Source of the DNA: Candidatus Eiseniibacteriota bacterium
GTDB taxonomy: Bacteria > Eisenbacteria > RBG-16-71-46 > SZUA-252
DNA length: 16,151 bases
NCBI GenBank assembly: GCA_016880395.1
Contig: JAEHDN010000097.1
Location: forward strand, 1 to 16,151
Direction: 5' to 3'
Positions 1-6,355 of this stretch are shown one piece after another. The translations under genes and the position numbers were made by a program. Below the pieces are notes generated by a model, which did not search any database, was not told the origin of the DNA, and worked only from the letters and a program-made list of their open reading frames with translations. The first letter of the stretch is position 1, and each line of letters opens with the position of its first letter.

Positions 1-762
1 GTAGACCTCGATGGATCGATCGGCAACATGGCCCTGGTTCGTTACAGGGGATGGGCGATCGACCACGGCACGCCGGCGTACGGGCTGGCCCGTCGCCCGC
101 TCGATCACCTTGGGATCCAGGCCCCGCTCCACAGGTCGGTTACCCAAGCTGCTGTAACGTGTAACATTACGCGTACGCTGCAAGAGCTGCTGACTACGGC
201 TGATAGGGAGAATGGATCCGCGGATGGAGCCGGACTCGAGGTCCTGCTCCGGCACGAAGGACCAGGCCGTGGGGCGGATCCTCCGATCCAGCTCAGAGCC
301 GCTGTACTCGAGACCCGCACTGCCCCGCCAGCGCACGTCCGGGGGCAGGGGAGCCCACCCCGCCCAGCCATCGCCGTAGCGCCATGAGACCCAGGCCGGC
401 GCCCACGTGTCGCCGGGTACCCAGAACCAGCCGTTGTCGTAATCCCATCGCCCGTAGTGATACGGCGCCCAGCCCCACGGGTCGTTCGAGACCCAGGTCC
501 ACCCGAAGTCCGTGTACGCCCAGTATCCAACGGTGTAGGGACGCCATCCGGTCGTGACGGAGGCTGGACTCCACACCCAGCCGTACGGCGCCCTCTGGTA
601 CCACGTTCCGTACGGGGCCAGATCGTCGTAGAAGAAGCCGGACCGGTAGCCCATGCCGGAGTAGTAGGGATCGTAGTCGTAGTCGCTATACCGCGTGCTG
701 CTGCAGCCCGCGCTCAGGAGCACGAGCGCGCCCAGGATCGCAAGCGGGGTTCGAATGGACAT
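1..762 (-). CDS. DUF6600-like aromatic-rich lipoprotein (3' end beyond window)
   Basis: The frame is open from the ATG at 762 down to base 1 (254 codons, no stop), so the C-terminus lies outside the window. A signal peptide (residues 1-19) ends in the lipobox LSAGC, making Cys20 the probable lipidated residue. Residues about 44-140 are extremely rich in Trp, Tyr and Gly, with repeated units such as LAPYGTW, PYGWVW, VGYWAYTDFGWTWV, DPWGWAPYHYGRW and NGWFWVPGDTWAPAWVSW. This is the pattern of the DUF6600 / YXWGXW-type secreted proteins, whose role is unknown. After residue 140 the composition becomes Arg- and Ser-rich. A GGAGAG ribosome site lies about 8 bases before the ATG. The gene is divergent from the SIMPL gene with only 33 bases between starts. 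The family assignment is from memory of the pattern; the lipoprotein call is direct. Confidence 0.85.
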   Translation of the reverse strand, partial: MSIRTPLAILGALVLLSAGCSSTRYSDYDYDPYYSGMGYRSGFFYDDLAPYGTWYQRAPYGWVWSPASVTTGWRPYTVGYWAYTDFGWTWVSNDPWGWAPYHYGRWDYDNGWFWVPGDTWAPAWVSWRYGDGWAGWAPLPPDVRWRGSAGLEYSGSELDRRIRPTAWSFVPEQDLESGSIRGSILPISRSQQLLQRTRNVTRYSSLGNRPVERGLDPKVIERATGQPVRRRAVVDRPSPVTNQGHVADRSIEVY

Positions 763-795
763 GTTCGCTCTCTCCAGAGTAGGATCGTCGCCTCC

Positions 796-1560
796 ATGAA
801 CGACGACCGATCCCGCCCCGACCTCACGGGTCTGGGGCTGATGGCCCTGGCCCTCGGCATCGTCGTGGCCGGCTTGCTCGTCGGCACCGGCATCTCGAGC
901 GTTCGCACTGCGGATCGCTTCGTCACCGTGAAGGGGGTCGCCGAGCGCGAGGTGAAGGCGGACCTCGCGATCTGGCCGATTCAGTTCGCGGTGACGGACG
1001 ACAACATCCCGGCCGCGCAGACGCGCGTGACGCAGAACGTCGCGCGGATCGAAACCTTCCTCGCCGAGAACGGCATCGACACGAGCGAGGTCGAGCTGCA
1101 GAGCCTGCGCGTCACGGACGTCCTCGCAAATCCGTACAACCCGCCCAACCGCGTCGGCAACCGCTACATCATCGAGCAGACGGTGCTCGTGCGAACCCTT
1201 CGCCCCGACCTCGTGCAGGCGGCGAGTCGCCGCGTGGGCGAGCTCGTGAATGCCGGCATCCCGCTCTCGTCGGGACGGGAATGGGGGGCGACCGGTCCGA
1301 CGTACGTCTTCCGCAAGCTGAACGACCTGAAGCCCAGCATGATCGCAGAAGCGACGGCCGAGGCCCGCAAGGCCGCGGAGCAGTTCGCGAAGGACTCGAA
1401 GAGTCGGCTCGGCGGCATTCATCGGGCGAGCCAGGGGGTCTTCGTCATCCTGCCTCGCGACGCATCCGATTCACAGGGCGGGCCGGGCATGGGCGAGCAG
1501 GGTCAGATGTACAAGCTCGTCCGCGTCGTCACCACCGTGGAGTACCTGCTCCGCGGCTGA
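796..1560 (+). CDS. SIMPL (DUF541) domain periplasmic protein
   Basis: A protein of 254 residues. One N-terminal hydrophobic segment (about residues 12-33) acts as a signal anchor, followed by a SIMPL domain that begins with VTVKGVAEREVKADLAIWPI and ends with the typical C-terminal strand LVRVVTTVEYLL. SIMPL-domain proteins (such as E. coli YggE and Brucella BP26) are periplasmic or surface proteins of poorly defined role, linked to stress and to oligomeric channel-like assemblies. The frame stays open far upstream, but the upstream part is Arg/Pro-rich and antisense to the lipoprotein gene, so I chose the ATG at 796, directly before the hydrophobic segment. Only a weak AGTAGGA sits 12 bases before it. 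TAGGAT at 780-785 could instead be a -10 box giving a very short leader. Confidence 0.9.
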   Translation: MNDDRSRPDLTGLGLMALALGIVVAGLLVGTGISSVRTADRFVTVKGVAEREVKADLAIWPIQFAVTDDNIPAAQTRVTQNVARIETFLAENGIDTSEVELQSLRVTDVLANPYNPPNRVGNRYIIEQTVLVRTLRPDLVQAASRRVGELVNAGIPLSSGREWGATGPTYVFRKLNDLKPSMIAEATAEARKAAEQFAKDSKSRLGGIHRASQGVFVILPRDASDSQGGPGMGEQGQMYKLVRVVTTVEYLLRG

Positions 1561-1564
1561 TCCC

Positions 1565-1586
1565 GCGCGCCGTGCCGGTGGCGCGC
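1565..1586. terminator. hairpin between convergent genes
   Basis: A 7-bp perfect stem (GCGCGCC / GGCGCGC) with an 8-base loop lies between the stop codons of the SIMPL gene and the facing small membrane-protein gene. Its position suits a bidirectional terminator, but it lacks a T-tract on either side, so function is inferred. Confidence 0.4.
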
Positions 1587-1593
1587 CCCCACG

Positions 1594-1821
1594 TCAGACG
1601 GCTCGCGGCCTCCTCCCAGCCACAAGAAGCGCCACCCCCAACACGATCACACCAACGCTCAGTGCGGTGGGAACGTGCACGTGCTCTCGATTCGTGATGG
1701 TGATGTCCACCGGGCCGAGATCCGCCGTGTCCTTGTCCTTCGTATAGCTGAAGCCCCCGGCGAAGAGCGCCACCAGACCGACCACGATCAGGACGACGCC
1801 GAGGATGGCAAGCCCTCTCAT
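1594..1821 (-). CDS. small two-helix membrane protein (DUF3185-like)
   Basis: A protein of 75 residues starting MRGLAILGVVLIVVGLVALF. It has a first transmembrane helix (about 3-23), a short polar loop (YTKDKDTADLGPVDITITNREHVHV) and a second helix (about 52-69) ending in Arg residues. Small inner-membrane proteins of this layout are widespread and have no known function; the likeness to DUF3185-type proteins is tentative. The start at 1821 is preceded by GGAGGGATCCC, a strong ribosome site, so the longer upstream frame is rejected. It faces the SIMPL gene with a 33-base gap holding a hairpin. Confidence 0.75.
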   Translation of the reverse strand: MRGLAILGVVLIVVGLVALFAGGFSYTKDKDTADLGPVDITITNREHVHVPTALSVGVIVLGVALLVAGRRPRAV

Positions 1822-2159
1822 GGGATCCCTCCATGTGAAGTTCCCGGCGCGCGATCGCGCCGTTGACGACAGGGCGAAGCAAGACCAGCGCCAGTCGTCC
1901 CAACACGGTCCTCGGCACAACGGCAGACCCGAGTGGAGCACCTCAGGCTTTGAAATTCTTACAGGGCCGTTGAAAGGCGCGACCCAGGCAACCTTGGCCG
2001 ACGGTCGGTCGACCCGCCCCCGCCCCGCTTCGCGAAGCACGTCGGTACCTTCCAAGTACGTTGTCGTAGATGAGCCTGGGGCCCCGTGGCACAAACCCTG
2101 CTCAAGCCCCGCGCGGATCGCGTTCGAGAGCAACGCCATCTCACCCACAGGGAGGCATG
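1822..2159. other. gene-free stretch upstream of the OmpA-family gene
   Basis: About 340 bases with no ORF of coding character. It contains a 12-bp perfect palindrome GCGCGATCGCGC (1849-1860) just upstream of the minus-strand small membrane gene. It is more AT-rich around 1948-1975, where a promoter for the OmpA gene could lie. I cannot identify a clear -35/-10 pair. Confidence 0.4.
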
Positions 2160-3767
2160 ATGAACTCACGGCGGAAGGTGATCTTCCTCGTGGCCGCAGT
2201 GTCCCTTGCAGCACTGGCCACGCCGAACCCGGCCTCGAGCGAGGTCGGCGGACTTCACCTGAACCTCACACCGTTCGGCGGCTACGGCGACTGGGCCAAG
2301 GAGATCAACCTCGAGAACCGCGCGTACTTCGGCGGGCGAGTGGGCGTGGGGGTCGGCCGGTACCTGGGGGTCGAGGGCTACTACGCCTGGATGGGAACGC
2401 ACACGCAGTACGGCATGGGCGACTCGCTGTTCTTCTCGGAGGGTCTCAGCAACACGCCGCAGAACGGCATCGATCTCCAACTCTACGGCGCCGACCTCGT
2501 CCTCAATCTCATTCCGAAGTCGAACATCAACCCGTATGTCCTCGGGGGCTGGCATGAGGAGAAGGTCACGTCGGACGGACCGGGCGTGAAGACATTCATG
2601 AACGGGGCGGAGTTCGGTGGCGGCGTGAAGATCGGCGTGAGCAAGCGCTCGGCGGTGCGGCTCGAGGTGCGCGACAAGCTCTGGTCCTTTGGCGACGACC
2701 CGGCCATTCCGGACCCACCCGGCAACGACAACATCCACAACCTCTTCTACACCGGTGGGCTGCAGGTCTCCTTCGGGGGATCGAGCGGCAGCGACGCCGA
2801 CAACGACGGCGTGGCCGACAGCAAGGACGCATGCCCCAACACGCCCGCGGGCGCGCTCGTCGACGAGCGGGGCTGTCCGCTCGACGCCGACTCGGACAAC
2901 GTTCCCGACGGCATCGACCAGTGTCCGAACACGCCGCAGGGTGCGACCGTCGACGCGCGCGGCTGCCCGAGCGACGCGGACAACGACGGCGTTCCCGACG
3001 GCATCGACCAGTGCCCCGCGACGCCCGGCGGCACGCAGGTCGACGCTCGCGGTTGCCCGGCCGACGCGGACGGAGACGGCGTTCCGGACGGTGTCGATCA
3101 GTGCGCGAACACGCCTTCGGGTGCGCGCGTCGATACCCGTGGATGTCCGGTGGATTCGGACAACGACGGCGTGCCGGATGGGATCGATCAGTGCCCGAAC
3201 TCTGCGCCCGGCGCTCAGGTCGACGCGCGCGGTTGCTCGGCCGATTCGGACAACGACGGCGTGAGCGACGACAAGGACCTGTGCCCGAACACGCAGGCCG
3301 ACGTGAAGGTGGACGCGGCGGGTTGTCCCATCGAGCTCACCGAGCGTGAGGTCGAGCTGCTGGACAAGGGCACGATCACGGTGCGCGAGATCCACTTCGA
3401 GACCGCCAAGTGGGACATTCTGCCGGAATCGCGACCGGTCCTCGACGATATCGGCAAGATCCTGATCCAGTGGCCGCGTCTGCGAATCGAGGTGGGCGGA
3501 CACGCCGACTCGCGGGGATCGGACGCGTACAACCTGGATCTCACGCAGAAGCGGGCACAGGCCGTGCTGGAGTATCTGGTGACGAATTTCCCGCAGATCA
3601 CCCGCGAGCAGTACACCGCGAAGGGGTACGGCGAGCGGAAGCCGTTGGCAACCAACAAGACGGTCGAGGGAATGGCGAAGAATCGCCGCGTCGAGTTCAA
3701 GGTGCTCAATACCGAGGAGCTCACCAAGGAACGGGAGCGCCGTCGGCTGCTGAAACGGGGGGAGTAG
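2160..3767 (+). CDS. OmpA-family outer-membrane protein with six TSP type-3 repeats
   Basis: A protein of 535 residues. A signal peptide (about 1-24, MNSRRKVIFLVAAVSLAALA) is followed by an N-terminal beta-barrel-like region (about 30-210) with alternating aromatic and glycine strands. Six tandem 30-residue thrombospondin type-3 units (212-391) follow, each DxDNDGVPDGxDxCPxTPxGxxVDxRGCP; the Asp-rich loops bind calcium in this family. The C-terminal OmpA domain (about 406-520) binds peptidoglycan. Its GHADSRGSDAYN...LTQKRAQ motif has Asp450 and Arg465 spaced 15 apart, as Asp271/Arg286 are in E. coli OmpA. The protein probably tethers the outer membrane to the cell wall. Two adjacent ATGs (2157 and 2160) are possible; GGAGG at 2151-2155 is better spaced for 2160. 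Confidence 0.93.
   Translation: MNSRRKVIFLVAAVSLAALATPNPASSEVGGLHLNLTPFGGYGDWAKEINLENRAYFGGRVGVGVGRYLGVEGYYAWMGTHTQYGMGDSLFFSEGLSNTPQNGIDLQLYGADLVLNLIPKSNINPYVLGGWHEEKVTSDGPGVKTFMNGAEFGGGVKIGVSKRSAVRLEVRDKLWSFGDDPAIPDPPGNDNIHNLFYTGGLQVSFGGSSGSDADNDGVADSKDACPNTPAGALVDERGCPLDADSDNVPDGIDQCPNTPQGATVDARGCPSDADNDGVPDGIDQCPATPGGTQVDARGCPADADGDGVPDGVDQCANTPSGARVDTRGCPVDSDNDGVPDGIDQCPNSAPGAQVDARGCSADSDNDGVSDDKDLCPNTQADVKVDAAGCPIELTEREVELLDKGTITVREIHFETAKWDILPESRPVLDDIGKILIQWPRLRIEVGGHADSRGSDAYNLDLTQKRAQAVLEYLVTNFPQITREQYTAKGYGERKPLATNKTVEGMAKNRRVEFKVLNTEELTKERERRRLLKRGE
2793..3332 (+). repeat. six tandem 90-bp units coding TSP type-3 repeats
   Basis: Six consecutive 90-base units with no insertions or deletions encode the calcium-binding linker of the OmpA-family protein. 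Units 2-5 are the most alike (GACAACGACGGCGT and GACGGCATCGACCAGTG recur). The first and last units are more divergent (DSKDAC, DDKDLC), as expected for the ends of an array that changes by internal duplication. Confidence 0.9.
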
Positions 3768-3793
3768 GGGGCCGACTCAGCTTCCGTAGTGCG

Positions 3794-3819
3794 GGTGGGG
3801 AACCCTCGGGTTCCCCACC
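3794..3819 (+). terminator. strong hairpin after the OmpA-family gene
   Basis: A 12-bp perfect stem GGTGGGGAACCC / GGGTTCCCCACC with a 2-base loop. It lies 27 bases after the OmpA stop and 12 bases before the AAGGAGAG ribosome site of the next gene. There is no T-tract, so it may be a terminator, an attenuator or an RNA-stabilising element between two co-transcribed genes. Confidence 0.55.
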
Positions 3820-3841
3820 TGCCGCATAGGAAGGAGAGATC

Positions 3842-4093
3842 ATGCTGACGAGAGCTTGGCAGCGCGTAATCCTGAGCCTGATGACCGTGCCCGTTCTGGC
3901 GGCCTCGGCTCTGGCACAGGACGATACATCCACGAGTGGGTCGGCCACGACCACCACGACCACCACCACCACCTCCGAATGGATCACGGACTGGAGGCTC
4001 TGGGCCATCGTCGGCGCGGTGCTCGTGGTCATCCTGATCATCGCGTTGACGCGGGGCCGCGGCGAAGGGGGCAGCACGACCATCGTGAAGTAG
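3842..4093 (+). CDS. small exported Thr-rich single-helix membrane protein
   Basis: A protein of 83 residues with no family I recognise. Residues 1-25 form a signal peptide (cleavage expected after ALA, before QDDTS). A low-complexity linker with nine consecutive Thr follows (about 36-44), then WITDWRLWAIVGAVLVVIL, giving one transmembrane helix (about 51-69), and a short basic-to-polar tail (RGRGEGGSTTIVK). AAGGAGAG at 3831-3838 is an excellent ribosome site for the ATG at 3842. The Thr-rich linker closely resembles that of the next exported gene at 4551, which hints at a shared setting, possibly O-linked modification (inference). It probably sits in the inner membrane with its Thr-rich part outside. 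Confidence 0.8.
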   Translation: MLTRAWQRVILSLMTVPVLAASALAQDDTSTSGSATTTTTTTTTSEWITDWRLWAIVGAVLVVILIIALTRGRGEGGSTTIVK

Positions 4094-4116
4094 CTCCGCC
4101 AGGGGGGATTCTCGAA

Positions 4117-4151
4117 GAGAGCCGGCCTCGACGCATCGAGCGCCGGCTCTC
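4117..4151 (+). terminator. long hairpin terminator after the small Thr-rich gene
   Basis: The stem is GAGAGCCGGC + CTCGA paired with TCGAG + (one bulged C) + GCCGGCTCTC around a CGCA loop: 15 base pairs with one bulge. It begins 24 bases after the stop codon. No clear T-run follows (GTCGTGTCC), but length and position suit a terminator. Confidence 0.65.
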
Positions 4152-4550
4152 GTCGTGTCCGGGGCGCACGCGATCGTGGTCCTTTGTACGAAGGTCACGG
4201 CCGTATGTTCCTCTACGTACAGGGAGCGCCCCTGGATGGCTCGAGTCTCTAAGGGCCGTGAAGCGCGCAACTCGCTCAGGCACAGGCCCCACCGGAGATC
4301 GACGCTACGAGGCGAGGGGTGGAACGGCTGTTGCTGGTGAGGGACTCCCGCGTCTTATTCATGACATTCCAGGGCGGCGGGAACCCTGTTCGATCGCAGC
4401 TCGCTTTTGACAATTCACAGGTTGGCGCTGGCAATAGCGACTCGATCGATCCAAGGGAACCCGTCGCCCGCTGTGTTGTACTCCCCGCAAGGGGTCCACA
4501 CCGCTCGCCCCGCGCGGGGCGCTCAAGGAACTCAAGGAAGGAGTCAGTTC
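4152..4550. other. gene-free stretch with structured leader elements
   Basis: About 400 bases with no convincing gene. The right half holds a consensus TTGACA (4407-4412), a short hairpin closed by a GCAA tetraloop (4483-4494), a 16-bp perfect palindrome CGCCCCGCGCGGGGCG (4506-4521), and a doubled CTCAAGGAA (4522-4539) running into the ribosome site. It reads as a promoter plus a structured 5' leader for the gene at 4551. The left half shows nothing I can name. Confidence 0.45.
4407..4435 (+). promoter_or_regulatory. candidate promoter for the Thr-rich secreted protein
   Basis: TTGACA matches the sigma-70 -35 consensus exactly. A weak -10 (GGCAAT, 4430-4435) lies 17 bases downstream. The region is locally AT-rich. 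The weak -10 keeps confidence low. Confidence 0.3.
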
Positions 4551-5294
4551 ATGAAACGATCGCTCCTCATTTCGGGGATCGCAGCACTCGTCGCGATCGC
4601 CGGATGGGAACTCGCTTACGCACAGTCGTCGCCCGACAGCACCGGCGCTGCCGGGACGGCCACGCCCGGCACCACCACCAGCACCACCACGACGACGGCG
4701 CCCTCGGGCGACGCGACCACGACGACCACCACGACGACGAGCACGGCACCCACGCCGAGCTCCGCGTACATGGCCGCGCGTGAGCGCGGCAAGGCCTCGC
4801 CGCCGAAGGACGTCGAGACGATCGACAAGCAGCTCCTGGCGCTCGCCAAGCAGGTCGACGAGCAGGCGACACGGGCGGGCGATCCCGCCGTGGCGGGACG
4901 CCTCGCGTCCGACTTCGGCCTCTCCTCGGACGCCCTCATGGCCGAGAAGACGCGCTACAACGTCGGCTGGGGCGACCTGATGATCGCCCACACGCTCGGG
5001 TCGAACACCCTGACGGGCGTCACGGTCGACGAGATCTTCGTGATGCGCACGACCGACGCCATGGGCTGGGGACAGATCGCGAACGGTCTCGACCTCAAGC
5101 TCGGCGGCGTGGTGAGCGCCATGAAGTCGCAGGGCAAGGTCGCGACCGGCGGCTCGCGAGCGGACGGCAAGCCGGCCAAGATCGCGACGGTGCAGGCGGC
5201 CGCGACCGGGTCGAACGACTCCAAGTCGTCGCCCGGCACCGAGTCGGGCCGCATGGGCTCGAGCGGCGACGCCGCCACGGGCGCGAGCAAGTAA
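4551..5294 (+). CDS. secreted Thr-rich protein with duplicated GWG motif
   Basis: A protein of 247 residues without a named family that I can assign. A signal peptide (1-24, cleavage after AYA) is followed by a Thr/Ser/Pro low-complexity linker (about 38-71) and a folded-looking core (about 73-195). The core contains two related helical units: YNVGWGDLMIAHTLG (136-150) and DAMGWGQIANGLDLKLG (169-185). The C-terminal tail (196-247) is Gly/Ser/Ala-rich and probably disordered. GGAAGGAG before the ATG at 4551 fixes the start; the longer upstream frame covers the structured leader. It is probably periplasmic or extracellular. The trinucleotide-rich Thr tract matches the one in the gene at 3842. 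Confidence 0.8.
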   Translation: MKRSLLISGIAALVAIAGWELAYAQSSPDSTGAAGTATPGTTTSTTTTTAPSGDATTTTTTTTSTAPTPSSAYMAARERGKASPPKDVETIDKQLLALAKQVDEQATRAGDPAVAGRLASDFGLSSDALMAEKTRYNVGWGDLMIAHTLGSNTLTGVTVDEIFVMRTTDAMGWGQIANGLDLKLGGVVSAMKSQGKVATGGSRADGKPAKIATVQAAATGSNDSKSSPGTESGRMGSSGDAATGASK

Positions 5295-5298
5295 GGGA

Positions 5299-5321
5299 TA
5301 CGGGCTCCCGGACGGAGAGCC
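5299..5321 (+). terminator. first hairpin after the Thr-rich secreted protein gene
   Basis: A 7-bp stem CGGGCTC / GAGCCCG with a 9-base loop begins 4 bases after the stop codon. No T-tract follows; it stands just ahead of the stronger hairpin at 5359. Confidence 0.35.
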
Positions 5322-5358
5322 CGGACTCTACGAAAGGCGGAAGAGAACCTCAGGACCC

Positions 5359-5385
5359 GGGCCGCCGTGAACACGGCGGCCCTTT
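5359..5385 (+). terminator. Rho-independent terminator
   Basis: A perfect 10-bp GC-rich stem GGGCCGCCGT / ACGGCGGCCC with loop GAAC, followed directly by TTT. This is the clearest intrinsic terminator in the window and closes transcription from the gene ending at 5294. Confidence 0.8.
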
Positions 5386-5404
5386 CGTCTGCTATCTTCC
5401 CGGC

Positions 5405-6355
5405 GTGACCCCATCTCGATCCGATACCGAAGGCTCGGCGGCCGGCGCGCCCGTCGCGCTCGTGACCGGCGCATCCGGCTTCGTCGGCGGCCGTGTGAGC
5501 CGGAGGCTGCTGGAGCAAGGATACTGTGTCCGCGCCATCGTGCGCGAAGGGGCGGAGGCGCCCGATGACGATCGGATCGAGATCGTGCGCGGGGACTTCG
5601 TCGATCGCGCGACCGCGGCCCGCGCCGCGGCGGGTGCGCGGGTCGTCGTGCACAGCGCCGCGACGGCCGGTCCCGATATCGACCCCGTCCGCCGCGTGAA
5701 CGTGGATGGGACGAGGTCGATGGTCGAGGCCGCGCTCCAGGCGGGGTCGGACCGCTACATCCACATCTCCACCATCTCGGTCTACGACCGTGCGGGAAGG
5801 AGCCTCATCGACGAGGACTCGCCCCTCAAGACCTCCGGCGATCCGTACGGATGGACCAAGGCCGAAGCCGACCTCGTCGTGCTCGAGGCGATGGCTCGCG
5901 GGCTACGCGCCACGATCCTTCGTCCCGGCGCCATCCTGGGAGCGGGGCGCACCTCTACGTGGGGCACCCGGGTTCCCGAGTCCATGCGGGAGGGAAAGGT
6001 CAAGCTGCGGCACGACGGCGCGGACACGATCCCCTTCGTGCACGTCGAGGACCTGGTCGACGCCGTGCTCCTCGCGATCCGCTCCGGGCGGGCGATCGGG
6101 CGCGTGTACAACGTCGCCGACGAGCATCGCACCTGGCGCGAGTACACGGACGAGGTCCGCCGCTGGTTCGATCTCCCGGAGCTGGAGCGCATTCCCGAGG
6201 CCGATGTCGCGCCCGACACCTACTGGGTGGGGTCCGCCTCCGCCGACCGGATCCGTCGCGAGCTGGGGTTCGCTCCCGCCCGCTCGTACGCCGACGGCAT
6301 GTCCGAAGCGGAGCGCGCATGGAGGGATCGACGTGTCTCGACCCGAAGCGACTGA
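5405..6355 (+). CDS. extended SDR, NAD-dependent epimerase/dehydratase family
   Basis: A protein of 316 residues. The Rossmann nucleotide-binding motif TGASGFVG (21-28) lies near the N-terminus. The acidic DF pair after strand 3 (GDFVD), the HISTISVY segment (120-127) and the catalytic YxxxK pair (Tyr148, Lys152) are all present, so the enzyme should be active. The C-terminal half (PFVHVEDLVDAVLLAI, VYNVADE) has the usual extended-SDR substrate domain. The nearest relatives are probably 3-beta-HSD or dihydroflavonol-reductase-like SDRs; the substrate is unknown. The start is GTG at 5405 with no ribosome site; TATCTT at 5393-5398 could be a -10 box giving a leaderless message. The 3' end overlaps the DinB gene by 23 bases. 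Confidence 0.88.
   Translation: MTPSRSDTEGSAAGAPVALVTGASGFVGGRVSRRLLEQGYCVRAIVREGAEAPDDDRIEIVRGDFVDRATAARAAAGARVVVHSAATAGPDIDPVRRVNVDGTRSMVEAALQAGSDRYIHISTISVYDRAGRSLIDEDSPLKTSGDPYGWTKAEADLVVLEAMARGLRATILRPGAILGAGRTSTWGTRVPESMREGKVKLRHDGADTIPFVHVEDLVDAVLLAIRSGRAIGRVYNVADEHRTWREYTDEVRRWFDLPELERIPEADVAPDTYWVGSASADRIRRELGFAPARSYADGMSEAERAWRDRRVSTRSD

Noticed and set aside
457..795. N-terminal extension of the SIMPL protein by 113 residues
   Set aside because: It is antisense to the lipoprotein, Arg/Pro-rich and would put the signal anchor in the middle of the protein; the ATG at 796 fits the family.
2166..3503. A 445-codon open frame on the minus strand opposite the OmpA-family gene
   Set aside because: It mirrors the 90-bp repeats and GC-rich codons of the real gene, has an odd Arg/Val/Asp composition, and lacks any family motif; the plus-strand OmpA frame is unambiguous.
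4672..4743. The trinucleotide-rich tract as a CRISPR or tandem-repeat locus
   Set aside because: It has no repeat-spacer structure; it is low-complexity Thr coding sequence within an open frame.
4319..4783. His/Asp-rich frame over the Thr tract, looking like a metal-binding protein
   Set aside because: The His runs are the +1 frame of the ACC/ACG repeats coding Thr in the real gene at 4551, which has a signal peptide and ribosome site.
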